Of a stretch of 64,000 nt of DNA, positions 16,706 through 25,740 are shown piece by piece. Position 1 is the stretch's first letter, and each line of letters opens with the position of its first letter. The stretch comes from Pigmentiphaga litoralis (GTDB lineage Bacteria; Pseudomonadota; Gammaproteobacteria; Burkholderiales; Burkholderiaceae_B): assembly GCF_013408655.1 (NCBI RefSeq), contig NZ_JACCBP010000001.1, positions 2,108,001 to 2,172,000 on the forward strand, in the 5' to 3' direction. The notes beneath the pieces were generated by a model. It was not told the DNA's origin and did no database searches. It worked only from the letters and a program-made list of their open reading frames with translations. A program made the position numbers and the translations under genes.

Positions 16706-18181
16706 TCAGTTTGCCCAGCCCAGCGGCTGTTCGTTGGTGCCCCAATACATGGCCTTCTGTTCCATGTATTGCAAGATACCCAGGCGGCCTTTTTCGCGGC
16801 CCAGGCCGCTGTCACGCCACCCGCCGAACGGGGTCGAGATGGAAAACTGCTTGTAGGTGTTGATCCAGACGGTGCCGGCCTGGACTTCGCGGCCAATCTT
16901 CCAGGCCTTCTTGAAGTCACGCGTCCAGATGCCGGCCGCCAGCGCGTACACGCTGTCGTTGGCCTGCTCGATCAGGTCGCGTTCGTTGCTGAAAGGCATG
17001 GCAACCAGCACCGGGCCGAAGATCTCTTCCTGGCACGTGCGGTTCTGGTTATTCAGGCCTTCGATGATGGTAGGACGATAGAAGTAGCCGTTTTCGTGCC
17101 CGGCCACGCTCGGACGCTCGCCACCCGTGCGGATCTGGCCGCCTTCGCTCACGCCCAGCGCCACGTATTGTTCGATCGATTCGCGGTGCTTGCCGGTGAT
17201 CAGCGGACCCATCTGGGTCTTTTCGTCGGCCGGATCGCCCACGCGCAGACGGGCGGCGCCGGCCGCCAGGCGTTCCAGCACTTCGTCATAGATGCTGGCG
17301 TCGACGAACAGGCGCGACCCGGCAATGCACGATTCGCCCGACGAACTGAAGATGCCGTACAGGATGCCATTCACGGCGTGGTCCAGGTCGGCGTCGGCAA
17401 ACACCATGGTGGGCGACTTGCCGCCCAGTTCCATCGACACCGGCATCATCTTGTCGGCCGCGATGTGCGCAATGTGCTTTCCGGTCGTGGTGCCACCGGT
17501 AAACGACACACGCTTGACGAGCGGGTGCTTGGTGATCGCGTCACCCAGCACCGAGCCCTTGCCCGGCAACACGCTGATCAGGCCCTTGGGCACGCCGGCG
17601 GCTTCGCAAATCTTGGCCAGTTCCAGCGCGGCCAGCGGCGTGATTTCGGCAGGCTTGACGACCACTGCGCACCCGGCGGCCAGCGCCGGCGCCATTTTTT
17701 GCGCTTCGCTGGCGATCGGCGAATTCCAGGGCGTGATGGCTGCAACGACACCCATCGGTTCGTACACGCTCATGGTGACGAAATCGCCGCGCGATGGCGT
17801 GATGGTTTCTTCCAGGGTCTCGCAGGCCGCGGCAAAGAACTGGAACGTGCCGGCGGCGCTGGCCACCAGGCCGCGCGTTTCGCTGATCGGCTTGCCGTTG
17901 TCCAGGCGCTGCATCTGCGCCAGTTCTTCGGACCGTTCGCGGATCAGTTGCGCGACGCGATACAGAACAGCGGCACGTTCGTGCGGCTTCTTCTGGGCCC
18001 AGCCGCTTTCGCGGAAGGCCTTGTGCGCGCCCTGGATCGCTTCTTCGACGTCGTCCAGGCTGGCGGCGTTCAGCCACGCATGCGGCTCGCCGGTGGCCGG
18101 GTACAGGGTGGCGTAGCGGTCACCGCCGCCCAGCCGCCACTCGCCGGCGATACAAATCGGAAGACTCTTCTCGTTGCTCAT
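16706..18181 (-). CDS. NAD(P)-dependent aldehyde dehydrogenase (491 aa)
   Basis: ALDH superfamily, betaine/aromatic-aldehyde type. Catalytic Glu in SMELGGKSP, catalytic Cys in SSGESCIAGS, cofactor motif FTGGTTTGK, C-terminal FGGWRDSGLGREKG. It is complete and of normal length. It ends 22 bases before the VOC ATG and starts 3 bases after the stop of the ThDP gene. Next to a ThDP decarboxylase it could oxidise the aldehyde that enzyme releases, as in mandelate-type pathways. Confidence 0.9.
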   Translation of the reverse strand: MSNEKSLPICIAGEWRLGGGDRYATLYPATGEPHAWLNAASLDDVEEAIQGAHKAFRESGWAQKKPHERAAVLYRVAQLIRERSEELAQMQRLDNGKPISETRGLVASAAGTFQFFAAACETLEETITPSRGDFVTMSVYEPMGVVAAITPWNSPIASEAQKMAPALAAGCAVVVKPAEITPLAALELAKICEAAGVPKGLISVLPGKGSVLGDAITKHPLVKRVSFTGGTTTGKHIAHIAADKMMPVSMELGGKSPTMVFADADLDHAVNGILYGIFSSSGESCIAGSRLFVDASIYDEVLERLAAGAARLRVGDPADEKTQMGPLITGKHRESIEQYVALGVSEGGQIRTGGERPSVAGHENGYFYRPTIIEGLNNQNRTCQEEIFGPVLVAMPFSNERDLIEQANDSVYALAAGIWTRDFKKAWKIGREVQAGTVWINTYKQFSISTPFGGWRDSGLGREKGRLGILQYMEQKAMYWGTNEQPLGWAN

Positions 18182-18184
18182 GGC

Positions 18185-19876
18185 TTACGCCTTTGCCTTG
18201 TCGGCAGGAACTTTGGACGGCGGACCGGCGAACGTGGCCTTGAAGCCACCCACCGACAGCATGTCGATTTCGATCAGGAACGGGCCTTCGGTCGTGAAGC
18301 CCTTTTCCAGCGCGGCGTCCAGATCGGCCAGGTCGCTGACGCGGGTGTGTGGCAGGTTGATCGACTGCGACAGCAATGCGTAGTCAGGGGTGTGCAGCTG
18401 CACATAGTGCTTGCGGCCACCGTACACGGCGTCCTGGATGTTCTTGATCACGCCGTAGGCCTGGTCGTTCATCAGGATCATGACCACGTCGGCATCTTCC
18501 TGCACCGCGGTGGCGAGTTCGCCCAGGTTCAGGATGAAGCCGCCGTCACCGGCCAGCATGACCGTCTTGTTGCCCGAGGTGACCGCCGAGCCGATGGCTG
18601 CGCCGATACCCATGGCCAGGCCCTGGCCAATGCCGCCGCCCAGGGCGTGCACGCCGGACTTGGAATCCGCCAGGTTAGGCAGGCGGTTGCCCCACATGCT
18701 GTTCGACAGGGTCACGTCGCGCACCCAGTTGAAATCCGTGCCCTCGCAGTCGGCGTCGATGCGGGCCTGCAGCTTCTGGATCAGCGTGGCGTAGGGGCCG
18801 ACGTCGTCCATCAGTTGCTTGAGCGAATCCTGGCGTGCGCGCTGCACGTCGTCGGCCAGCTTGGCGTCAACCTTCAGCTTGCCTTCCAGGCGGTCGGCCA
18901 GGCCTTTCAATGCCAGGGTCGAATCACCCGTCACGAAGTAATCGCTGCGATAGCCGCGGCCGTCAGCCTGCGGATCCGCGTCAATGCGGTACAGGGTCTT
19001 GGGCAGCCTCAGGGCGTACTTGAGCGTTTCGTTGCTGCGCAGGCGCGAGCCCACCACCAGCATGGCGTCGGCGGTCTGGTACAGCGCTTCGACCGGCTTG
19101 GACGCCGTGAACGAACCGATGATCGCCGGATCGTTTTCCGGCAGGACGCCGCGGCCCTGCGTACTGGTCACGACGCCGAAGCCCAGGCGGGCCAGACGGC
19201 GCACCTGTTCACCGGCCTGGCGTGCACCACCGCCCAGCCACAGCAGCGGACGGGTAGCCTTGGACAGGCGGTCGGCCAGTTCGTCCAGCGCGGCTTCGGA
19301 GGGCACGGCGCTGACGATAGGCAGCGGGTTCAGGTCGGCAGGCATGTCGATCAGGGCCTGCTGCACGTCAATCGGGATTTCGATGCTGACGGGGCCGGTC
19401 GGCGCGGTCATGGCGATCTGCACGGCGCGTTTCAGGACACCGATCGCGGTTTCGGGCGTGCGGATGCGGAAAGCGGCCTTGGACACGGCGTTCAGCATGT
19501 CGAGCTGGTTGTGCGCTTCGTGGATGAAGCCCAGGTTCTGGTCCAGGTACGGGCTGTCGATCTGACCGGTCAGGTGCAGCAGCGGCGTGCCGGCGGTCAG
19601 GGCTTCGACCATGGCGCCCGACGCATTGCCGGCGGCGGTGCCGGTGCTGGTGACCGTGACGCCCAGGCCACCGACCGTGCGCGCATAGGCATCGGCCATG
19701 TTGGTCGCGCCGGCTTCGCCGCGCGCCATCACGAAACGGATGTTGCCGCGTTCGCCAAAGGCATCCAGGATCGGCATGTTGTGGATCGAGATGACACCGA
19801 AGGCCGCCTTGACACCACAGTTTTCGAGAAAGGCGGCAATGGCTGCGCCCACGGTAATTTTATTGGTATCAGGCAT
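18185..19876 (-). CDS. ThDP-binding enzyme, acetolactate synthase/2-oxoacid decarboxylase-like (563 aa)
   Basis: Thiamine-diphosphate enzyme with the three-domain layout of AHAS/benzoylformate decarboxylase. The N-terminal Pyr domain carries the cofactor-activating Glu54 (ARGEAG); the C-terminal PP domain has the metal motif from GDG (443) to NDQ (470-472). Members decarboxylate 2-oxo acids or join C-C bonds. ATG 19876 has GGAGGGG upstream and overlaps the SDR stop by 8 bases. Together with the following ALDH it suggests 2-oxo acid to aldehyde to acid conversion. The Pyr-domain start reads GVISIHN rather than the AHAS FGVPG, so it is probably not a biosynthetic AHAS. Confidence 0.85.
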   Translation of the reverse strand: MPDTNKITVGAAIAAFLENCGVKAAFGVISIHNMPILDAFGERGNIRFVMARGEAGATNMADAYARTVGGLGVTVTSTGTAAGNASGAMVEALTAGTPLLHLTGQIDSPYLDQNLGFIHEAHNQLDMLNAVSKAAFRIRTPETAIGVLKRAVQIAMTAPTGPVSIEIPIDVQQALIDMPADLNPLPIVSAVPSEAALDELADRLSKATRPLLWLGGGARQAGEQVRRLARLGFGVVTSTQGRGVLPENDPAIIGSFTASKPVEALYQTADAMLVVGSRLRSNETLKYALRLPKTLYRIDADPQADGRGYRSDYFVTGDSTLALKGLADRLEGKLKVDAKLADDVQRARQDSLKQLMDDVGPYATLIQKLQARIDADCEGTDFNWVRDVTLSNSMWGNRLPNLADSKSGVHALGGGIGQGLAMGIGAAIGSAVTSGNKTVMLAGDGGFILNLGELATAVQEDADVVMILMNDQAYGVIKNIQDAVYGGRKHYVQLHTPDYALLSQSINLPHTRVSDLADLDAALEKGFTTEGPFLIEIDMLSVGGFKATFAGPPSKVPADKAKA

Positions 19877-20666
19877 GACGGCAGACCCCTCCGGAAACAT
19901 CGATATGGCTGCCCGTCGTATAGGACGACAAGGGCGTGGCTAGGAAAAAGATGGCGCGTGCAGGTTCTTCGGGGCGGCCGAGGCGGCCCAGGGGAATCTG
20001 CTTTTCGTTGGCGATGCCGGCGGTCCACGCTTCCCACGACAAAGACTTGTCGGAGCGGTTCTCGTAGCGGCGGCGCCATTGGCCCGACTCGACCAGGCCG
20101 AGCAGGATGCCATTGACGCGAATGTGTTTGGCGCTCAATTCAAATGCCAGCGAGCGCACCAGGTTGTGGATGCCGGCGCGGGCAGCCGACGTGGCGACCA
20201 TGTGGGGCTCGGGCTGGATTGCCAGCAGCGAGTTCACGCACACGATGGCGGCGTTGTCGGACTGTTCGAGTTGAGGAATGAAGGCGCGCGTCGGGTTGAT
20301 GACCGAGAAGAACTTGAGCTGCATTTCTTCGAGCCAGGCGGCGTTTTCGGTGTTTTCAAACGTCGACACACGGCCCTGACCAGCGTTGTTCACCAGAATG
20401 CTGGCCTTGCCCAGGTTCTGCTCGACCGCGGCGGCAAACGCCTGCACCTGTTCGGGCACCAGCACGTCGCACCGATCGGCAAAGATCGTGGCGCCGGGAT
20501 ACTTGGTCAGCAGGCCTTCGCGCGCACTGCGCAGCTTGGCTTCATCGCGACCACAGAAGGCCACGGCGGCGCCGGCTTCCAGCAGCAGGTCGACGGTGGC
20601 AAGGCCGATCCCGGAAGTGCCACCGGTCACGACGGCAACGGTGCCTTGGAGGTTGTACATGGTCAT
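19869..20666 (-). CDS. SDR-fold protein lacking the catalytic Tyr and Lys (265 aa)
   Basis: Short-chain dehydrogenase fold: TGGTSGIG (residues 14-21), NNAG (93-96) and Ser146. The catalytic Tyr-x3-Lys positions, 13 and 17 residues after Ser146, are Thr159 and Arg163 (ATSAARAG). The C-terminal half is otherwise normal (LGRLGRPEEPARAIFFLATP). It may bind a nucleotide without redox catalysis or act by another mechanism. It overlaps both the IclR stop (4 bases) and the ThDP start (8 bases). Confidence 0.85.
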   Translation of the reverse strand: MTMYNLQGTVAVVTGGTSGIGLATVDLLLEAGAAVAFCGRDEAKLRSAREGLLTKYPGATIFADRCDVLVPEQVQAFAAAVEQNLGKASILVNNAGQGRVSTFENTENAAWLEEMQLKFFSVINPTRAFIPQLEQSDNAAIVCVNSLLAIQPEPHMVATSAARAGIHNLVRSLAFELSAKHIRVNGILLGLVESGQWRRRYENRSDKSLSWEAWTAGIANEKQIPLGRLGRPEEPARAIFFLATPLSSYTTGSHIDVSGGVCRHA

Positions 20667-21514
20667 TGAGCGGTCGTTCCGTTGAAAGAAGAGGAAATGC
20701 GGGACGAAGAAGAAGTCATGTCAGCGCCGGCGTCGGCAGCAAGCCGCGCCGACAGGTCGCCGGCAGCGCGGTGCGCGCGCTGGACCAGCACCCGCAACGC
20801 GTCGGCATCGATCCGCGTCTGGGGGATGGTCACCCCCAGGGCGGCAACTATCTGGCCGTTGCCATCACGAACGGCGGCGGCGACCGTGGAAATCCCGGGT
20901 TCGAAAAAACCTTCCGAATACACATGACCGCGTGCGCGGTCCAGTTCGAGCATGGCCGCCAGCGCGTCGACCGACGTTGGCGTGGACGGGGAATGGGCCG
21001 GCAGCGGATGCACCGGGAACAGTTGCCGCAAGGCGTCGATGTCCATGTCCTGCAGCAGTACGCGGCCCAGCGCCGTGGCATGAGCAGGAAGGCGGGTGCC
21101 GACGTTGACGGAGCTGGCCAGGGGCCGCTCGGACGCTACCTTGGCAACATAGACGATGTGCGCGCCATCGCGCACCACCAGATGACAGGAATAGTCGCAC
21201 TCGTCGCGCAGTGCTTCAAGCACCGGCAGGCCGTGCTGGGTCAATGCAAGCGACGACAGGTATTCGAATCCCAGGCGCAGCACCGACATGCCCAGGCCAA
21301 ATTCACGGCGGCTGTCGGTGCGGGCGACAAAACCCAGATGCTCAAGCGTAGACAAGAGCCGGAACACGGTAGTTCGCGGAACCTGCAGGCGCCGCGCCAG
21401 TTCCGGCGCGGTCAGGTTCAATTCGCCCTTGCCCACTTCGCACAAGACGCGCAGACCCCGTTCCAGGCCTGGAACCAGATACTTGTCCTGCGCGTCGGGG
21501 CGGGGCATCGTCAT
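20663..21514 (-). CDS. IclR family transcriptional regulator (283 aa)
   Basis: First gene of the ten-gene operon, so the regulator is autogenously controlled. Winged HTH: LNLTAPELARRLQVPRTTVFRLLSTLEHLGF. The effector domain follows, with VNVGTRLPAHATALGRVLL, the usual aromatic-acid-sensing IclR core. A Ser-rich tail (SSSSRISSSF) ends the protein. No Shine-Dalgarno sequence precedes the ATG. It resembles the second IclR protein of the window (47205-48047), which shares DAQDKYLVP at the N-terminus. It likely binds the palindromic region at 21561-21604. Confidence 0.9.
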   Translation of the reverse strand: MTMPRPDAQDKYLVPGLERGLRVLCEVGKGELNLTAPELARRLQVPRTTVFRLLSTLEHLGFVARTDSRREFGLGMSVLRLGFEYLSSLALTQHGLPVLEALRDECDYSCHLVVRDGAHIVYVAKVASERPLASSVNVGTRLPAHATALGRVLLQDMDIDALRQLFPVHPLPAHSPSTPTSVDALAAMLELDRARGHVYSEGFFEPGISTVAAAVRDGNGQIVAALGVTIPQTRIDADALRVLVQRAHRAAGDLSARLAADAGADMTSSSSRISSSFNGTTAQ

Positions 21515-21560
21515 GAGGGGTCAGCGGTGCAATTGTTGAGTCGGTGGCCGGGCGTACTTT

Positions 21561-21646
21561 TGTTTCGTATGTGAACCATCGGCCCATATATGGAACACGA
21601 AACAGATAGTAGCGTGCAAGGTGCCCCACTGCGACTAGGGTAAACC
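21561..21646 (-). promoter_or_regulatory. Promoter/operator region of the IclR-Rieske operon
   Basis: Read on the minus strand it holds GGTTTACCC (21646-21638), 27 bases between TTTACC and the -10-like TACTAT (21611-21606), then TGTTCCATATATG (21597-21585). Flanking 8-base arms TGTTTCGT (21561-21568) and ACGAAACA (21597-21604) form a perfect inverted repeat 28 bases apart, suited to a dimer or tetramer of an IclR protein. The CATATATGGAACA, TAGCG and GGGTAAACC blocks recur with identical spacing at 55652-55713. Confidence 0.6.
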
Positions 21647-21829
21647 CTTGCACACCAGATTGCATGGCACGTATCGCTTTCGTGTTGATGCAACAACACA
21701 AAAACCGGCCGCTTTCCCAGGAGGATGGTCGTACGAACAATAAAAAACGGCGGCCATGAGGGCCGCCGTCTGGCACCGAGCTATGCAGGTTTGGACTGTG
21801 TCGGCCCGCCCTGCCCGTCCACCGGGTGA

Positions 21830-22528
21830 TCAGGGCAGATCGAACACCAGCACTTCCGCCCCCGTCCCCTTGGCAATCGAGACTTCCGCCTCGTCTTCCA
21901 GCGCCAGCGCATCCCCTGCATTCAAGGCCTTGCCGTTGACGGTGGCCTGACCTTGCGCAACATGTACCCAGGCCTTGCGGCCGGCGCCCAGGGGCAAGGT
22001 CGCGCTTTCCTGCCCGTCGAACAGACCGACGAACAGGCGGGCGTCCTGCCGGATGCCGACCGAGCCGTCTGCCGCGTCGGGCGAGGCCACCAGGCGCAGG
22101 CGGCCCCGCTTTTCTTCGGCCGGGAAGTTCTTTTCTTCATAGGCGGGCTGGCCGTCGACTTCGTTCGGTTCGATCCAGATCTGCAGCAGGTGGGTCGCGT
22201 TGGCGGCATCGGGATTGAATTCCGAATGCTGCACACCCGTGCCGGCGCTCATGCGCTGCACGTCACCCGGACGGATGGTCGACCCGTTGCCCATGCTGTC
22301 CTTGTGCGCTACCGCGCCGTCCAGCACATAGGTAATGATTTCCATATTGCGGTGACCGTGGGTGCCAAAGCCCCGGCCGGCGGCAATGAAGTCGTCGTTG
22401 ATCACGCGCAGCGGCCCGAAGCCCATGTGCGCCGGATCGTAATAGCCGGCGAACGAAAAGGTGTGGGCGCTCTTGAGCCAGCCGTGGTTGGCCTGACCGC
22501 GTTCTTCACTGCGACGAAGGGTAATCAT
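21830..22528 (-). CDS. Pirin family protein / putative quercetinase (232 aa)
   Basis: Bicupin of the YhhW type. The metal ligands are in place: His57, His59 (THGHRNME), His101 and Glu103 (QHSEFN). YhhW-like pirins have quercetin 2,3-dioxygenase activity in vitro, although a redox-sensor role is also discussed for pirins. The ATG at 22528 is the family start (MITLRRSEERG). It is divergent from a LysR gene 133 bases away, a common pairing that implies LysR control. Confidence 0.88.
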   Translation of the reverse strand: MITLRRSEERGQANHGWLKSAHTFSFAGYYDPAHMGFGPLRVINDDFIAAGRGFGTHGHRNMEIITYVLDGAVAHKDSMGNGSTIRPGDVQRMSAGTGVQHSEFNPDAANATHLLQIWIEPNEVDGQPAYEEKNFPAEEKRGRLRLVASPDAADGSVGIRQDARLFVGLFDGQESATLPLGAGRKAWVHVAQGQATVNGKALNAGDALALEDEAEVSIAKGTGAEVLVFDLP

Positions 22529-22661
22529 GAGAAATGCTCCAGTTGCTGCACCACGAAGATTGCCGTGGCGCGCTTGACGATGGATCCATTGTGGGCGCGT
22601 GAGCCCGCTGCCGGTGCCGTATGATTTGACGGAACCATTCAATAAATTTGAACGAGTGCCT

Positions 22662-23606
22662 ATGCAGTCCTTGACCCCCGAATCCCTGCAGATGATCGAC
22701 GCGATCGCGCGCCACGGCAGTTTTGCCAAGGCGGCGCGCGAGCTGGGCAAGGTGCCATCCGCCGTGACCTATTCGGTGCGCCGCCTGGAAGACGACCTGG
22801 ACGTGCTGCTGTTCGACCGGTCGGGCCACCGCGCGCAGCTGACCCGCGCCGGGACCGAATTGCTGCGGGAAGGCCGGCATCTGCTCAATGCCTTCGACGC
22901 CCTTGCCCACCGGGTCAAACGGATCGCGACCGGATGGGAAGTCGAGCTGCGCATCGCGGTCAATGCCATTCTGTGCGAAGACCCGCTGTTCGACCTGGTG
23001 GAAGACTTTCATGCGCTGGGCACCGGCACCCGGCTGCGCTTCTCGACCGAGGTGCTCCAAGGCAATTGGGACGCCCTGCTCAGCGGACGGGCGGACCTGG
23101 CAATAGGCACCGACGCCGATGGCGCCCCGGCTGAAGGTTTTCATTCGCGGGTGATCGGCCAGATGCCGTTCGTGTTCTGCATGGCGCCGCACCATCCGCT
23201 GGCCAGCATGGAAGACCCGCTGGACCCGGCCGTGATCGAACGGCATACGGCCGTGGCCGTCGCCGACACATCGCGCCGCCTGCCGGTCATGTCCAAGGGC
23301 CTGCTGTCGGTGCAGCACACCCTGACCGTCTCGACCCTGCAGGCCAAGCTGCAGGCACAGCTGCGCGGCCTGGGATGCGGCTACCTGCCCGAGCCGATGG
23401 CGGCGCCCTACCTGTCGCAAGGCCGGCTGGTGGCGCGCCAGGTCGACGGTGTGCCGCTGAACGAACGGGTGCTGTACGCCTGGCGCGCGCCGGCGGAAGG
23501 CCTGGCCCTGCAGTGGTTCCTGCAACGGCTGGAATCGCCCCGCTTGCGGGCGGCCCTGTTGACGCCGCTGCATGCGCAGGCGCCGGCCGGCAAGGTGCTG
23601 CCATGA
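22662..23606 (+). CDS. LysR family transcriptional regulator (314 aa)
   Basis: LysR regulator with N-terminal HTH ([36 protein letters not shown]) and an effector domain from residue ~90. The first HTH lacks the usual FxxxAxxxSFTxAA spelling but keeps the pattern. ATG 22662 gives a normal N-terminus. It is divergent from the pirin gene and its stop overlaps the gluQRS start by 4 bases (ATGA), so it is the upstream member of a two-gene transcript. Confidence 0.88.
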   Translation: MQSLTPESLQMIDAIARHGSFAKAARELGKVPSAVTYSVRRLEDDLDVLLFDRSGHRAQLTRAGTELLREGRHLLNAFDALAHRVKRIATGWEVELRIAVNAILCEDPLFDLVEDFHALGTGTRLRFSTEVLQGNWDALLSGRADLAIGTDADGAPAEGFHSRVIGQMPFVFCMAPHHPLASMEDPLDPAVIERHTAVAVADTSRRLPVMSKGLLSVQHTLTVSTLQAKLQAQLRGLGCGYLPEPMAAPYLSQGRLVARQVDGVPLNERVLYAWRAPAEGLALQWFLQRLESPRLRAALLTPLHAQAPAGKVLP

Positions 23607-24490
23607 GCCGCCGACCCTACATCGGTCGGTTCGCGCCCAGCCCCAGCGGCCCCTTGCACCAGGGGTCCCTGGTGGCCGCCCTGGCCAGTTACCTGGACGC
23701 GCGCGCGCACGGCGGCCAGTGGCTGCTGCGGATGGAAGACCTGGATACGCCCCGGGTCGTGCCCGGGGCGGCCGACCGCATCTGCCAGCAATTGCAAGGC
23801 TTCGGCCTGCACTGGGATGGCCCCATCCTGGTCCAGTCGGCCCGCAACGCCGTCTACCGCGAGGCGTTCGACCGCCTGACACACGCCGGCCACATCTACG
23901 GCTGCGGCTGCACGCGCAAGGAAATCGCCGATTCGGTATTGCGGCGCGACGGCCGCCTGCCCGACGGCGAAATCCCCTACCCCGGCACCTGCGCCCAGGG
24001 CCTGCCGCCGGGCCGCCATGCCCGGGCCTGGCGCGTGCGCGTACCACCGGGTGTCATCCACTTCGAGGACCGCTGGGTCGGCCCCCAGCAGCAAGACGTG
24101 GCCGCCGACGTGGGCGACTTTGTCCTGCTGCGGGCGGACGGCTTGTGGGCCTATCAATTGGCCGTGGTGGTGGACGACGCGGCGCAGCACGTGACCGACG
24201 TGGTGCGCGGCGCGGACTTGCTGGCGTCAACGCCCCGCCAGCGCGTACTGCAGCGGCTGCTGGGCCTGCCCGAGCCGCGCATGATGCATGTGCCCGTCGT
24301 GACCAACGCCGATGGGCAAAAGCTGTCCAAGCAAACGGGCGCGACCGCACTGGACCCGGCCCGTGCGCTCGACGGCTTGCGTGAAGCCGGACACCACCTG
24401 GAACTGGGAGACATCGTCCGCACGGAGGTGGCGGGATGGCTGACGGAAGCCACCCGGGTGTGGGCCGCCCGATGGGTCGACGGCGCCTGA
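23603..24490 (+). CDS. gluQ: Glutamyl-Q tRNA(Asp) synthetase (295 aa)
   Basis: Truncated GluRS paralogue that attaches glutamate to queuosine at the wobble position of tRNA-Asp. It has the catalytic domain only: [14 protein letters not shown] (HIGH region) at residues 9-22, the zinc-ligand segment YGCGC...YPGTC around residues 100-131, and KLSKQ for KMSKS. Length (295) is right for GluQRS and far below GluRS. Start 23603 is fixed by the ATGA overlap with the LysR stop. Confidence 0.95.
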   Translation: MSRRPYIGRFAPSPSGPLHQGSLVAALASYLDARAHGGQWLLRMEDLDTPRVVPGAADRICQQLQGFGLHWDGPILVQSARNAVYREAFDRLTHAGHIYGCGCTRKEIADSVLRRDGRLPDGEIPYPGTCAQGLPPGRHARAWRVRVPPGVIHFEDRWVGPQQQDVAADVGDFVLLRADGLWAYQLAVVVDDAAQHVTDVVRGADLLASTPRQRVLQRLLGLPEPRMMHVPVVTNADGQKLSKQTGATALDPARALDGLREAGHHLELGDIVRTEVAGWLTEATRVWAARWVDGA

Positions 24491-24603
24491 AGCACGGAGG
24501 GTGAGACTGGGCACCGATGTTGCTGCAGGTCAGGCACCAACGCGCCGTCGTCTGGGCATGCATGGGGCATGTCTTTCACGGCGCCCGCAGCAAGGAGGCT
24601 CCC

Positions 24604-25716
24604 ATGCTTCGTTATCCCTTTTCCCGTGTTCAGGCGCGCCGGTCCCCCGACGTGGACGTCACATCGATTGGTTCGTCGGCCGGCGCGGCCCAACTGGAAG
24701 TCGTCGCCACCTTCGAGCATCAGGTCACCGGTATTACCGTCACGCCCGACAACCGGTTCTTCGTTAACTTCCCGCGCTGGACCGAAGACGCGCCCGTGTC
24801 GGTTGCCGAGCTGCTGCCCGACGGTTCGCTGCGTCCCTATCCCGACGAGGAATGGAACAGCTGGCGCAATGCCAGGCGCGACGACATGACGCCAAACGAT
24901 CACTGGGTCTGCGTGCAGTCGGTCGTGGCGGATCCGCATGGCGACAGCCTGTGGGTCATCGACCCTGGCGCGCCCGCGCAGGCGCAGGTGGTGCCCGATG
25001 CGCCCAAGCTGGTGAAGATCGACCTGGCGTCCGACCAGGTCGTGCAGAATATTGCGTTCGACGAGACCATCGCGCCGCAGGGCAGCTATCTGAATGACAT
25101 CCGGCTGAGTCCGGACCGCAAGACGGCCTACCTGACCGACTCCGGCGCCCACGGCGCCATCGTGGTGGTCGACCTGGAGACCGGGACGGCGCGGCGCGTG
25201 CTTGATGGCCACCCCAGCACCCAGATCGACACCACGGTGCAGGTCAAGTCCGACGGCAAACCGCTGCTGATGACCGACGGCCGCGGCGTCGTGTTCTCGT
25301 CCGACGGCATTGCCCTGTCTCCCGATGGCGGGCATCTGTACTGGCAGGCCGTCAAGGGCAAGACCATTTACCGGGTCCCGACCCCGGCCTTGCTGGACCC
25401 GCAGGCCAGCGACGACGCCGTCGGCCAGCAGGTGGAAAAGGTGGTGGAACATGGTCCGGCCGACGGCCTGCATATCGATGCCCAGGGCCGGCTGTACATC
25501 ACGGCCGTCGAAGACAATGCCGTATCCATCCTGGAAGACGGCGAAGTGCGCCCATGGGCCCAGGCACCCGATTTCCGCTGGCCCGACACCCTGGCCGAGG
25601 GACCGGACGGCACGATGTACGTGACCGACTCCCGCATCCCGGACATGAGCTGGTTCGACCCGGACCAGCCGATCGCGCTGCCCACGCGCTTGCTCAAGTT
25701 CCGCAAGCCGGCGTGA
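24604..25716 (+). CDS. Major royal jelly/yellow-type beta-propeller protein (370 aa)
   Basis: A six-bladed beta-propeller of the MRJP/yellow (L-dopachrome tautomerase-related) family. Typical segments are LNDIRLSPDRKTAYLTDSG, GIALSPDGGHLYWQAVKGKTIYRV and ADGLHIDAQGRLYIT. No signal peptide is evident with the chosen ATG, which has GGAGG 6 bases upstream; codons further upstream are open but lack a ribosome site. Bacterial members have no settled reaction; some act as lactonases or sugar-acid hydrolases. It converges on the histidine kinase gene, 24 bases apart. Confidence 0.82.
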   Translation: MLRYPFSRVQARRSPDVDVTSIGSSAGAAQLEVVATFEHQVTGITVTPDNRFFVNFPRWTEDAPVSVAELLPDGSLRPYPDEEWNSWRNARRDDMTPNDHWVCVQSVVADPHGDSLWVIDPGAPAQAQVVPDAPKLVKIDLASDQVVQNIAFDETIAPQGSYLNDIRLSPDRKTAYLTDSGAHGAIVVVDLETGTARRVLDGHPSTQIDTTVQVKSDGKPLLMTDGRGVVFSSDGIALSPDGGHLYWQAVKGKTIYRVPTPALLDPQASDDAVGQQVEKVVEHGPADGLHIDAQGRLYITAVEDNAVSILEDGEVRPWAQAPDFRWPDTLAEGPDGTMYVTDSRIPDMSWFDPDQPIALPTRLLKFRKPA

Positions 25717-25740
25717 TGCGCGGCGCCGGGGCAGTGATGC

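Noticed and set aside
16769..20116. A 1115-codon open frame on the plus strand over the ALDH and ThDP genes
   Set aside because: Its translation is His/Gln/Arg-rich and family-free; it mirrors the third-position GC of real genes on the other strand. The minus-strand genes have all expected catalytic motifs.
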